Assembly: GCA_964503475.1 (NCBI GenBank)
Contig: CAZCZU010000068.1
Span: 1 to 7,685, forward strand
Reading direction: 5' to 3'
DNA: 7,685 bases
DNA from: CAZCZU01 sp964503475
GTDB lineage: Bacteria; Pseudomonadota; Zetaproteobacteria; Mariprofundales; Mariprofundaceae
Position numbers and translations under genes: made by a program. Shown one piece after another: positions 1 through 5,848 of the stretch. Each line of letters begins with the position of its first letter. The stretch's first letter is position 1. The notes under the pieces were generated by a model that worked only from the letters and a program-made list of their open reading frames with translations, ran no database searches and was not told where the DNA came from.

Positions 1-4
1 GACG

Positions 5-53
5 GCCCGAAGGGCGGAGGGCAGGATGCCCGGAGTAGTCCCCTTGGGAGTAC
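5..53. repeat. cluster of three consecutive small inverted repeats (hairpins)
   Basis: Three stem-loops follow one another almost without gaps. GCCC-gaa-GGGC lies at 5-15. GGGCA-gga-TGCCC lies at 19-31. GTAGTCCC-ctt-GGGAGTAC lies at 35-53, with one mismatch between 8-base arms. All have three-base loops. Such a tandem array is unusual for coding DNA and could be the end of a REP/BIME-like element, a structured RNA, or the 3' end of a gene or element that begins to the left of the window. No T-run follows, so it is not a typical intrinsic terminator. The inverted repeats are directly visible; any function is open. Confidence 0.45.
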
Positions 54-192
54 CAATTTAACCCCAGTCATACATTCAAATCCAGGCTGAATTTTTAAGG
101 TGTCCTGACTCAGTACCGATGGTTCAATCATGGTGCTGAACAGGCCCCTTTTCTTTTAATATCGCTAATCTCTTTCTCGTTTTTGAGCCTTT
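54..192. other. intergenic stretch without recognisable gene
   Basis: This AT-richer leader precedes the first gene. I see no start codon with a ribosome binding site on either strand that leads to a credible protein, and the minus-strand reading across the hydrolase gene is only its antisense shadow. A TAATAT at 157-162 could serve as a -10 box, but nothing resembling a -35 box lies 16-18 bases upstream, so no promoter is called. Confidence 0.5.
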
Positions 193-209
193 CCGACATG
201 ATATGTCGC
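193..209. promoter_or_regulatory. 17-bp palindrome, site 1 of a shared operator-like motif
   Basis: The sequence CCGACATGATATGTCGC is an inverted repeat (CGACAT-gat-ATGTCG). The same arrangement, (G/C)CGAC-N7-GTCGC, recurs before two further transcription units at 862-878 and 2034-2050. Here it ends 32 bases before the GGAGG ribosome binding site (242-246) of the hydrolase gene. The size and symmetry fit a dimeric helix-turn-helix regulator, but the motif matches none of the consensus sites I know (for example the gammaproteobacterial LexA box or CRP/FNR sites). It could also form an RNA hairpin in the leader. Confidence 0.55.
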
Positions 210-250
210 TGTTGATGGCATGTTGGCCATGAAGTCAACACGGAGGCACG

Positions 251-835
251 GTGAAAGGCATGAACCGATATATCTATCTGCATGGCTTTTGCAGCAGCGG
301 CAACAGCGACAAGGTGCATCTCCTGCGCGAGCAGACCGACTGGCCGGTTCATGCGCCCGATATTCCGGACAAGCCTGCTGATGCCATTCCGTTTCTCAGG
401 GCATACCTTGAACGGATGCAGCACGAATATCCGGATGATGAGCTGATCCTTGTCGGCAGCTCGCTCGGGGGCTACTACGCCGGCAATCTGGGCAGTGCCC
501 TGGGGTTCAGGATGGTGCTGATCAATCCGCTGGTCGACGTTGCCGATCTGAAACCGAGACTGGGCACAAACCATAACTACCAGAGCGGCCAGAGCTTTGA
601 GCTGACAAATGAAGATCTCGATGCACTGCAGGCATTGAGGCACGAGACGATGACCGGCTGGCCGATACTGGTGCTGCTCGATCAGGGTGACGAGGTGCTC
701 GATTACCGGAAGGCTGTCGCCCGCTATGAGAGCCGGGCACGGGTTCTGCAGTTCCAGGGCGGTTCGCACCGTTTTGATCACCTTGTCGATGCCCTGCAGG
801 AAATCGAAGCCCTGGCCCATAGCATCGCCCTGTAA
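251..835 (+). CDS. yqiA: YqiA/UPF0227-family alpha/beta-hydrolase (esterase)
   Basis: This 194-residue protein matches the small cytoplasmic YqiA/UPF0227 esterases. YqiA of E. coli hydrolyses short acyl esters; the natural substrate is unknown. Visible landmarks are the first strand and oxyanion loop YLHGF (residues 9-13), the nucleophile elbow GSSLGG (69-74, serine 71), the acid loop LLDQGDEVLDY (142-152, probably Asp147) and the catalytic histidine in GGSHRF (His173). The triad is complete and the length is normal for the family. GTG at 251 is preferred because GGAGG (242-246) lies four bases upstream; an ATG at 260 would shorten the protein by three residues. Operator-like palindrome 193-209 precedes it. 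In E. coli yqiA sits near parE; here the neighbours are different. Substrate assignment is not possible from the sequence. Confidence 0.88.
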   Translation: MKGMNRYIYLHGFCSSGNSDKVHLLREQTDWPVHAPDIPDKPADAIPFLRAYLERMQHEYPDDELILVGSSLGGYYAGNLGSALGFRMVLINPLVDVADLKPRLGTNHNYQSGQSFELTNEDLDALQALRHETMTGWPILVLLDQGDEVLDYRKAVARYESRARVLQFQGGSHRFDHLVDALQEIEALAHSIAL

Positions 836-861
836 ACATCACGCCCTGACCATCACGCATT

Positions 862-878
862 GCGACATGAAATGTCGC
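862..878. promoter_or_regulatory. 17-bp perfect palindrome, site 2 of the shared operator-like motif
   Basis: GCGACATGAAATGTCGC is a perfect inverted repeat with 7-base arms (GCGACAT/ATGTCGC) and a three-base centre. It differs from site 1 at only two of 17 positions. It lies 27 bases after the hydrolase stop codon and ends 32 bases before the GGAGG (911-915) of the next gene, the same spacing as at site 1. It therefore probably controls the two-gene unit 921-2008. No convincing -35/-10 pair is visible around it. Confidence 0.6.
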
Positions 879-920
879 TGATGGTGCCATGCTGTACGCA
901 ACCCACGGATGGAGGTGCGC

Positions 921-1343
921 ATGAACAGGCAAAACCCCGAAGCATGCCAGGGCGCACAGGCCAGCATCAGATCGAAACCGGCGACCGGCAGCGACCGGCT
1001 CGATGGCGCCCCTCGCTTTCGGCCCTATATCTTTGTCGAAACAGATGCTGATCTCAGCCGTCGCAGCACGCCGATCCGGATGCCGGCATCCAGACATGCC
1101 GAACGCAGGATCGATTTGCCGGATGCACTGTTCACCAGCGCATTAAGCGAGCGGATCGCCGTGGTCGGCAAGCTGATCAATGCGCACTACCGGCAGCAGA
1201 AGGGGAGGTTGCCGCTGGGGGGCGAAATCCGTTGCTACCACCTTGTATTCGCAGTCAGCGAGTCGTTCACCTTCGCTGTTACCGGTGAGTTGATGGGGCA
1301 GGGGCGTGCCTGCATTCAGGGGCTTGCGGTGAGCGCACGATGA
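921..1343 (+). CDS. hypothetical protein of unknown function (first gene of a coupled pair)
   Basis: I do not recognise this protein. It would have 140 residues. The first third is polar, arginine-rich and of low complexity, without hydrophobic stretches. The remainder, from about residue 65, looks like a compact mixed alpha/beta domain. There is no signal peptide, membrane segment or recognisable metal-binding cluster. ATG at 921 is chosen because GGAGG (911-915) lies five bases upstream; an ATG at 909 overlaps that site and is unlikely. The stop codon overlaps the start of the next gene (ATGA at 1340-1343), which indicates translational coupling and suggests related functions. The unit follows operator-like palindrome 862-878. 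The GC-rich composition matches its neighbours, and the minus-strand reading across it is a shadow. Confidence 0.65.
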   Translation: MNRQNPEACQGAQASIRSKPATGSDRLDGAPRFRPYIFVETDADLSRRSTPIRMPASRHAERRIDLPDALFTSALSERIAVVGKLINAHYRQQKGRLPLGGEIRCYHLVFAVSESFTFAVTGELMGQGRACIQGLAVSAR

Positions 1344-2008
1344 GTCGTGGCAAGAATGAAGCAGGGCTGCTGAATCTGGCGGGCGTGTTTGCGGATGCCG
1401 TACACTGCCTGGAAAGGCATCATCGCTTGCTGCGCACCGCCGAGCTGGCGGCGTGCGTGCACATGCTTCAGCGCGATGTGATCCGCGCCTACGCGCTGAT
1501 GCTGGACCATTATCTGGATCGACTGCCCGATCAGCCGGGCGAAAAGGATGTCTCTCGCTGGTTCATCTTCAATCGCAAGCATGCCGGACAACTGACTATC
1601 GCCATGGCCGACCTGATTCGTTTCACCATTCGCCTGCGGATGCAAACCGAACAGGCGGCAAGGGATCAGAAACGATTCGGTGCATCCATGGATATCTGTG
1701 GTGATTTCAACGTGATCGGGGAGATGCTGCAGCGGCCGGAGCAGCGGCCCGGTTTTGAGGTGCTGGAAGAAGTGGTCCTGATTGTGCATGCCTATGAGCC
1801 GCATCCGCACCATCTTGAGGGTGATCTCTGGTGCATCCGTCGAAGCGATACGGTCGATATGCGTGATGCCGCCAGGCGAGGGGCGCTGATCGATGCCGGC
1901 CATGGCGAGATGGCCGAGTGCATGCGTCTTCATACACAGCTGCATGCCATCTGCGCCGCTCATGGTGGCTTTGCATCGCAATGGAGCGCCAGCCAGCCGG
2001 ATGCCTGA
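1340..2008 (+). CDS. hypothetical, largely helical protein of unknown function
   Basis: This 222-residue protein is not one I can place in a family. The sequence suggests a soluble, mainly alpha-helical protein: long amphipathic helices cover about residues 6-60 and 75-115, followed by a short stretch that looks more like alpha/beta (about 120-170) and a helical, histidine-containing C-terminus (about 178-212). No Walker, helix-turn-helix or nuclease motif is evident, and no signal peptide or membrane helix is seen. Its ATG overlaps the stop of the upstream gene in an ATGA, so it is probably translated by coupling; there is no strong ribosome binding site of its own. It shares the GC-rich codon use of the left part of the window. 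An overlapping minus-strand frame of nearly the same length exists but lacks a ribosome binding site and genomic context, so it is treated as a shadow. Confidence 0.68.
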   Translation: MSRGKNEAGLLNLAGVFADAVHCLERHHRLLRTAELAACVHMLQRDVIRAYALMLDHYLDRLPDQPGEKDVSRWFIFNRKHAGQLTIAMADLIRFTIRLRMQTEQAARDQKRFGASMDICGDFNVIGEMLQRPEQRPGFEVLEEVVLIVHAYEPHPHHLEGDLWCIRRSDTVDMRDAARRGALIDAGHGEMAECMRLHTQLHAICAAHGGFASQWSASQPDA

Positions 2009-2033
2009 CTGACGAGCAGCTCCGGAGGGCCGG

Positions 2034-2050
2034 GCGACGCTATTTGTCGC
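2034..2050. promoter_or_regulatory. 17-bp palindrome, site 3 of the shared operator-like motif
   Basis: GCGACGCTATTTGTCGC keeps both five-base half-sites (GCGAC/GTCGC) and the seven-base spacing of sites 1 and 2, but its centre has diverged. It lies 25 bases downstream of the preceding gene and ends 35 bases before the GGGAGG (2086-2091) of the DnaB-like gene. Conservation of the outer half-sites with a free centre is what a dimeric DNA-binding protein would require. An RNA hairpin would tolerate this change less well, because the inner pairs are lost. Confidence 0.5.
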
Positions 2051-2097
2051 ATGGCAGATGAGTCTGTCCGCCTGATAGCATATACGGGAGGCCAGTC

Positions 2098-2985
2098 ATG
2101 CAGCATGGCTCAGAAAAAGATTCGACAGATGCAGTGCAGGTTTCGGAGCTGGTGCTGAAGAATTTCCATGCACTGGAGGATAACTACCAGCGCCATGCCG
2201 GATTGCAGGCGCCCGATTATGGCCTGGAGGATATGAATCTGCTGCTGGGGCCCATGCGCCCTGGAGAGCTGATCGTGGTCGGGGCCAGGCCCTGCTCCGG
2301 GCTGAATGCCTGGCTATCCATGCTGGTGCGCCACAATAGCCAGCGCAGCGAACACCCCTGTCGTGTCGCCATCTTCTCGCTGGCACGTTCAGCCGACGCG
2401 GTAAGCATGCATTTGCTGCTCTCATCTGCCTCTCTTAATGCCCGGAAGGCGGAGCGGGGCAGCTTCGATGCGGATGCCTGGCGGCGTCTTGCCGGCGCCA
2501 GCGGGGCGATGGCCGAGGCCGATGTGTGGATCTATGGCCGCAGCGGGATGGGGGTCGAGGAGATCCGCGAACAGTGTCTGCGGCTTGCCGGCCGAAAGGG
2601 GCCGCAGCTGGTGGTGATCGATAGCCTGCAGTTGCTGGCCGGTTTTGCCGCGCGTGATAACAGGCAGCAGGTGATTCAGGCATTAAAGGCCCTGACCGAA
2701 GAGCTTGCCATCCCGGTTGTCGTTACTTCCGAGTTGCGGCGGGGAATCGAGCGACGGCGGGACAAGTCTCCGAGGCTCAGCGATTTTGCCGCCCCACGCG
2801 CCCTTGAGCGCCATGCCGATGTGATGATCGCCCTGCATCGCCCGGGGCTCTATTCTACGCACTCCTCCAGTGAGGGGATCATCGCGCTGCATGTGCTCAA
2901 GCAGCCGGGCGTGATCACAGCCACGATCCCGGCCCGTTTCGATGCACACACCGAACGCCTGGATGAGTTTGACGAGGATGCATAA
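2098..2985 (+). CDS. DnaB helicase C-domain-like RecA-fold protein with degenerate ATPase site
   Basis: The 295-residue protein follows the C-terminal (SF4) domain of the replicative helicase DnaB. A linker-like region (about 15-45) is followed by PGELIVVGARP (55-65), AIFSLARSAD (91-100), VVIDSLQLL (172-180, Walker B Asp175), the helix with DNRQQVIQALKAL (187-199), TSELRR (210-215) and SPRLSDF (224-230) leading to HADVMIALHR (239-248). The DnaB N-terminal domain is absent. In the Walker A position DnaB has GKT; here it reads GLN (68-70), so the lysine and threonine are lost. The catalytic glutamate of the SLEMS motif is alanine (Ala96), and the conserved arginine of DLRES is missing. ATP hydrolysis is therefore unlikely. 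A structural or regulatory role in replication or repair is inference. GGGAGG lies six bases before the ATG; palindrome 2034-2050 precedes it. Confidence 0.82.
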   Translation: MQHGSEKDSTDAVQVSELVLKNFHALEDNYQRHAGLQAPDYGLEDMNLLLGPMRPGELIVVGARPCSGLNAWLSMLVRHNSQRSEHPCRVAIFSLARSADAVSMHLLLSSASLNARKAERGSFDADAWRRLAGASGAMAEADVWIYGRSGMGVEEIREQCLRLAGRKGPQLVVIDSLQLLAGFAARDNRQQVIQALKALTEELAIPVVVTSELRRGIERRRDKSPRLSDFAAPRALERHADVMIALHRPGLYSTHSSSEGIIALHVLKQPGVITATIPARFDAHTERLDEFDEDA

Positions 2986-3000
2986 GGGCAGGTGGCCGGG

Positions 3001-3016
3001 TAGCACAAATGCGCTA
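3001..3016. promoter_or_regulatory. imperfect palindrome upstream of the HEPN gene, possible operator
   Basis: TAGCACAAATGCGCTA has 7-base arms with one mismatch around a two-base centre. It is unrelated to the GCGAC-N7-GTCGC motif. Directly after it TTGAGC (3017-3022) and TATCCC (3040-3045), spaced by 17 bases, could be a weak sigma-70 promoter for the HEPN gene, with the palindrome just upstream of the -35 box. Both boxes match the consensus poorly, so this is a tentative call. Confidence 0.25.
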
Positions 3017-3070
3017 TTGAGCCGGGGCGGAAGATGCGGTATCCCTTTCCATTCGGGAGAGGGAGAATGG

Positions 3071-3757
3071 ATGCGTACACCGGAAGAGTTGAAAGCCATG
3101 CAACGCAAATTGCGCGAGGGGTTCCCCGAGGATATGGGGCTGCGCGTGCATCGTGCCATCAGCTGGCTGCAGCGGGCTGCTCAGGATAAGGATGACCATG
3201 ATGTTGCCTTTATCCTGCTCTGGGTCGCCTTCAATGCCTGCTATGCCGATGATGAGGGCGGTTTCTCCACCACCCGCGAGCGGGAGAAATCGATGGCCTG
3301 GTTTGAAAAGGCATTGCGGCTGGATGATGAGGCGATGATTCATGATGCGGTGTGGACGAAGTTCAACGGCCCGATCCGCAAGCTGCTCGACAATCCCTAT
3401 GTGTATCAGCCCTACTGGAATCACCTCAATGGCGTGCCGGGCTATGAAAACTGGCAGGAGAGCTTTGAGGGGGCCAAGGTGGCCGCCAAACGCTCACTGG
3501 AGAGGCAGCAGACCAGCACGGTGCTTTCGATCGTGTTCAATCGCCTGAATGTGCTGCGCAACCAGCTCGTGCATGGTGGCGCCACCTGGAACAGCCGCGT
3601 GAATCGTGAGCAGGTAAAGGATGGTCGGCTGATCCTCGCGTTTCTGCTGCCATGCTTCATCGAGATCATGATGCAGCATCCGCATGAGGATTGGGGCAAG
3701 CCGTTTTATCCGGTGGTGGATATAGAATCATTTAAAGTGGAAAAAAAGGGAGAGTAA
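3071..3757 (+). CDS. HEPN-domain protein with RxxxxH ribonuclease-type motif
   Basis: The 228-residue protein looks like a stand-alone HEPN protein of the Apea-like kind. It carries the helix ILLWVAFNACYA (48-59), typical of these families, and a later helix NRLNVLRNQLVHGG (157-170), in which Arg163 and His168 form the RxxxxH motif that HEPN ribonucleases use to cut RNA. The motif is intact, so it may be an active RNase, although substrate-binding HEPN proteins also exist. It is probably cytoplasmic; no membrane segments are seen. ATG 3071 has GGGAG five bases upstream; an in-frame ATG at 2942 lies inside the preceding gene and is rejected. The stop is three bases before the restriction gene start, and that gene's ribosome binding site lies in the last codons here, so the two are very likely cotranscribed. 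Codon use matches the left neighbours until about 3720. Confidence 0.78.
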   Translation: MRTPEELKAMQRKLREGFPEDMGLRVHRAISWLQRAAQDKDDHDVAFILLWVAFNACYADDEGGFSTTREREKSMAWFEKALRLDDEAMIHDAVWTKFNGPIRKLLDNPYVYQPYWNHLNGVPGYENWQESFEGAKVAAKRSLERQQTSTVLSIVFNRLNVLRNQLVHGGATWNSRVNREQVKDGRLILAFLLPCFIEIMMQHPHEDWGKPFYPVVDIESFKVEKKGE

Positions 3758-3760
3758 GAA

Positions 3761-5848
3761 GTGAGTGCTTTAGGTGATCTTCTTCAATCATTTCGAGATG
3801 CGGCAGTTACTGAAAGAGAGAAAGGTACATACTTTGAGGAGTTAATCCTTTGCTACCTCAAGAATGAGGCTTCATATCAGGATTTGTATTCTGATATCTG
3901 GACGTATGCAGATTGGGCCAGAGAGCAAGGCCTTGATGCCAGGGATACTGGTATCGACCTTGTTGCTAAAACCCGTGGCACAGATGAGTTCCACGCTATT
4001 CAGTGTAAGCTCTACGCTGAAGATTACCGGCTTCAGAAGAGGGACATTGATAGTTTCTTCACCGCATCGGGCAAAAAACCATTTACTCACCGCATTATTG
4101 TCAGCACGACGAATCACTGGAGCGAGCACGCGGAAGAGGCGCTAAGAGACCAGCAGCCACCAGTCAGCAAGATTGACCTTTTTGACCTCGAAAACAGTCA
4201 GATTGATTGGGAAAAGTACCAGCCAAAAGTTACTCCCACGCTCAAACAAAAGAAGGAACTTCGACCACATCAGGTATCAGCTCTGGCATCCGTCTGCTCA
4301 GGACTTCAAACGGCAGACCGTGGCAAACTCATTATGGCGTGCGGAACAGGCAAGACCTTTACGGCGCTTAAGATCGCGGAAGAGATGGCTGGTAAAGGCA
4401 AGCGAGTCCTGTTTCTTGTTCCAAGCCTTAACCTGCTATCTCAGACCTTAACGGAATGGACACAAGAGAGCGCGACGCCGCTTCATAGCTTCGCAGTATG
4501 TTCCGATAGCGATGTTGGTAAGAAGCGAAAGAAGGACGACGACACCGTTCAGACAGTCACTCACGAGCTGCGCTATCCAGCCACAACGGATGCAGCTCGA
4601 TTAGCGCAAGAGATAACAAAACGCCACGACAGTACACATATGAGCGTGGTTTATTCGACCTATCATTCGATTGATGTAATTAGCCGAGCACAAGCAGAGT
4701 TCGGCTTGGCCGATTTTGACCTGGTAATTTGCGATGAAGCGCATCGAACTACTGGCGCGACATTTGATGATGAGGATGAGAGCGCATTCGTTCGCATTCA
4801 CGATAATGACTACTTGAAGGCTACCAAGCGCCTATATATGACGGCGACCCCGCGCATCTATGGCGAAACAGCCAAAGCGACTGCCGAGAAGGATAATGTC
4901 GCTCTCTGCTCGATGGATGATAAAGCGCTTTATGGTGAGCAGCTCCATCTCATCACATTCTCTACGGCTGTAAAACTTGGCCTGCTTTGCGATTACAAGG
5001 TGATAGTGCTGGCCGTTGAAGAGAGCCACGTTAACAGGCGTATCCAAGGGCTTTTAAAAGACCCTGATAACCAACTTCGAGTTGATGATGCGGCCAAAAT
5101 CATTGGTTGCTGGAAGGCGCTGGCTAAGCAAGGTCTCACAGATGAACTTACAAGCGATCCCGCACCAATGCGCCGTGCGGTTTCCTTTTGTCAGGTGATT
5201 GAAGTTCCCAAGGGCGGGAAAACACACAAGGTCAGTTCAAAGCAAATCGCAGGGATGTTCCAGTCTGTTGTCGAGGCATACCAGCAAACTTCAGAGGATG
5301 AGGAGCTTGTCTCCCTCGCCTGTGAGGCAGCCCATGTTGATGGGGGAATGAACGCCAGTGAGAAAGAAGCCAAACTCCAATGGCTCAAGGATGATGCTGG
5401 TGAAGACACTTGCCGTATTCTGAGCAATGTTCGCTGCCTGTCCGAAGGTGTGGATGTGCCAGCGCTGGATGCGGTTCTCTTCCTTACCCCGCGCAATTCT
5501 CAAGTGGATGTGGTTCAGTCTGTTGGCCGTGTAATGCGTAATGCTCCCGGTAAGAAGAAGGGTTATGTGATTTTGCCAGTAGTCATTCCGGCTGGTGTTG
5601 AGCCCCACGAAGCCCTGAACGACAACAACACTTACAAAGTGGTTTGGCAGGTGCTTCAGGCGTTGCGTTCTCATGATGACCGTTTTGATGCGATGGTGAA
5701 CAAACTGGAACTCATCGGTAAAGACACCAGCAAGATGGAAGTCATTGCGATAACCGACAAGGTTGAGCGTAAACAAAAACGAGCTCAAAAAGGGCAGTCC
5801 AACGAGGATGCTGGACGCGGTGGCTTTAGCATCGGCAAGGCCGAGTAA
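3761..5848 (+). CDS. Type ISP-like restriction enzyme, N-terminal part: Mrr-like nuclease and SF2 helicase
   Basis: These 695 residues form the restriction and translocation half of a single-chain Type ISP enzyme (LlaGI/LlaBIII type), which moves along DNA by ATP hydrolysis and cuts after collision. The N-terminal Mrr-like PD-(D/E)xK nuclease shows the start helix FEELILCYL (25-33), GIDLVAK with Asp66, and QCK (81-83, Lys83). The helicase has Walker A GTGKT (195-199), DEAH (325-328), MTATPR (360-365) and motif VI QSVGRVMR (586-593), so all key residues are present. The GTG start at 3761 has GGAG (3749-3752) eight bases upstream and lies three bases after the HEPN gene. Family members are about 1,500-1,600 residues and continue into a methyltransferase; here an in-frame TAA ends the frame just where a coupler region would follow. 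It is more AT-rich than the left part, suggesting acquisition. Confidence 0.9.
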   Translation: MSALGDLLQSFRDAAVTEREKGTYFEELILCYLKNEASYQDLYSDIWTYADWAREQGLDARDTGIDLVAKTRGTDEFHAIQCKLYAEDYRLQKRDIDSFFTASGKKPFTHRIIVSTTNHWSEHAEEALRDQQPPVSKIDLFDLENSQIDWEKYQPKVTPTLKQKKELRPHQVSALASVCSGLQTADRGKLIMACGTGKTFTALKIAEEMAGKGKRVLFLVPSLNLLSQTLTEWTQESATPLHSFAVCSDSDVGKKRKKDDDTVQTVTHELRYPATTDAARLAQEITKRHDSTHMSVVYSTYHSIDVISRAQAEFGLADFDLVICDEAHRTTGATFDDEDESAFVRIHDNDYLKATKRLYMTATPRIYGETAKATAEKDNVALCSMDDKALYGEQLHLITFSTAVKLGLLCDYKVIVLAVEESHVNRRIQGLLKDPDNQLRVDDAAKIIGCWKALAKQGLTDELTSDPAPMRRAVSFCQVIEVPKGGKTHKVSSKQIAGMFQSVVEAYQQTSEDEELVSLACEAAHVDGGMNASEKEAKLQWLKDDAGEDTCRILSNVRCLSEGVDVPALDAVLFLTPRNSQVDVVQSVGRVMRNAPGKKKGYVILPVVIPAGVEPHEALNDNNTYKVVWQVLQALRSHDDRFDAMVNKLELIGKDTSKMEVIAITDKVERKQKRAQKGQSNEDAGRGGFSIGKAE
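5846..5848 (+). other. in-frame TAA interrupting the Type ISP gene
   Basis: The codon series is GCC GAG TAA AAA CGG CGC. The reading frame before it (from 3761) and the frame after it (to the window edge) are the same, and the protein sequence on both sides fits one continuous family member. A single base change from CAA, AAA or GAA would create the stop. No frameshift is needed. TAA also ends the hydrolase, the DnaB-like and the HEPN genes in this window, so stop-codon reassignment is not an explanation. Confidence 0.85.

Noticed and set aside
1..90. Open frames at the left edge that could be the 3' end of a gene entering from the left
   Set aside because: All three forward frames stay open for at least the first 33 bases, none gives a recognisable protein end, and the segment is dominated by hairpins; without sequence to the left no coding call can be supported.
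128..820. Minus-strand open frame of 230 codons
   Set aside because: It is antisense to the hydrolase gene, whose catalytic motifs are clear, and it has no ribosome binding site or recognisable domain.
193..878. The palindromes as LexA (SOS) boxes
   Set aside because: They do not match the CTG-N10-CAG consensus of Gammaproteobacteria or other LexA motifs I know; an unusual LexA site cannot be excluded but is not supported by the sequence alone.
981..1000. Tandem repeat GCGACCGGC(A/T) twice
   Set aside because: Only two ten-base units inside a GC-rich coding region; too short to mean more than local codon repetition.
1316..1981. Minus-strand open frame of 221 codons opposite the second unknown gene
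   Set aside because: The + strand gene is coupled by ATGA to its neighbour and follows the local gene direction; long antisense frames are common in GC-rich DNA.
3741..3750. Run of seven A followed by GGG as a programmed frameshift site linking HEPN to the nuclease gene
   Set aside because: The two genes are already in the same phase, and shifting into either other frame meets a stop within a few codons, so slippage would not create a fusion.
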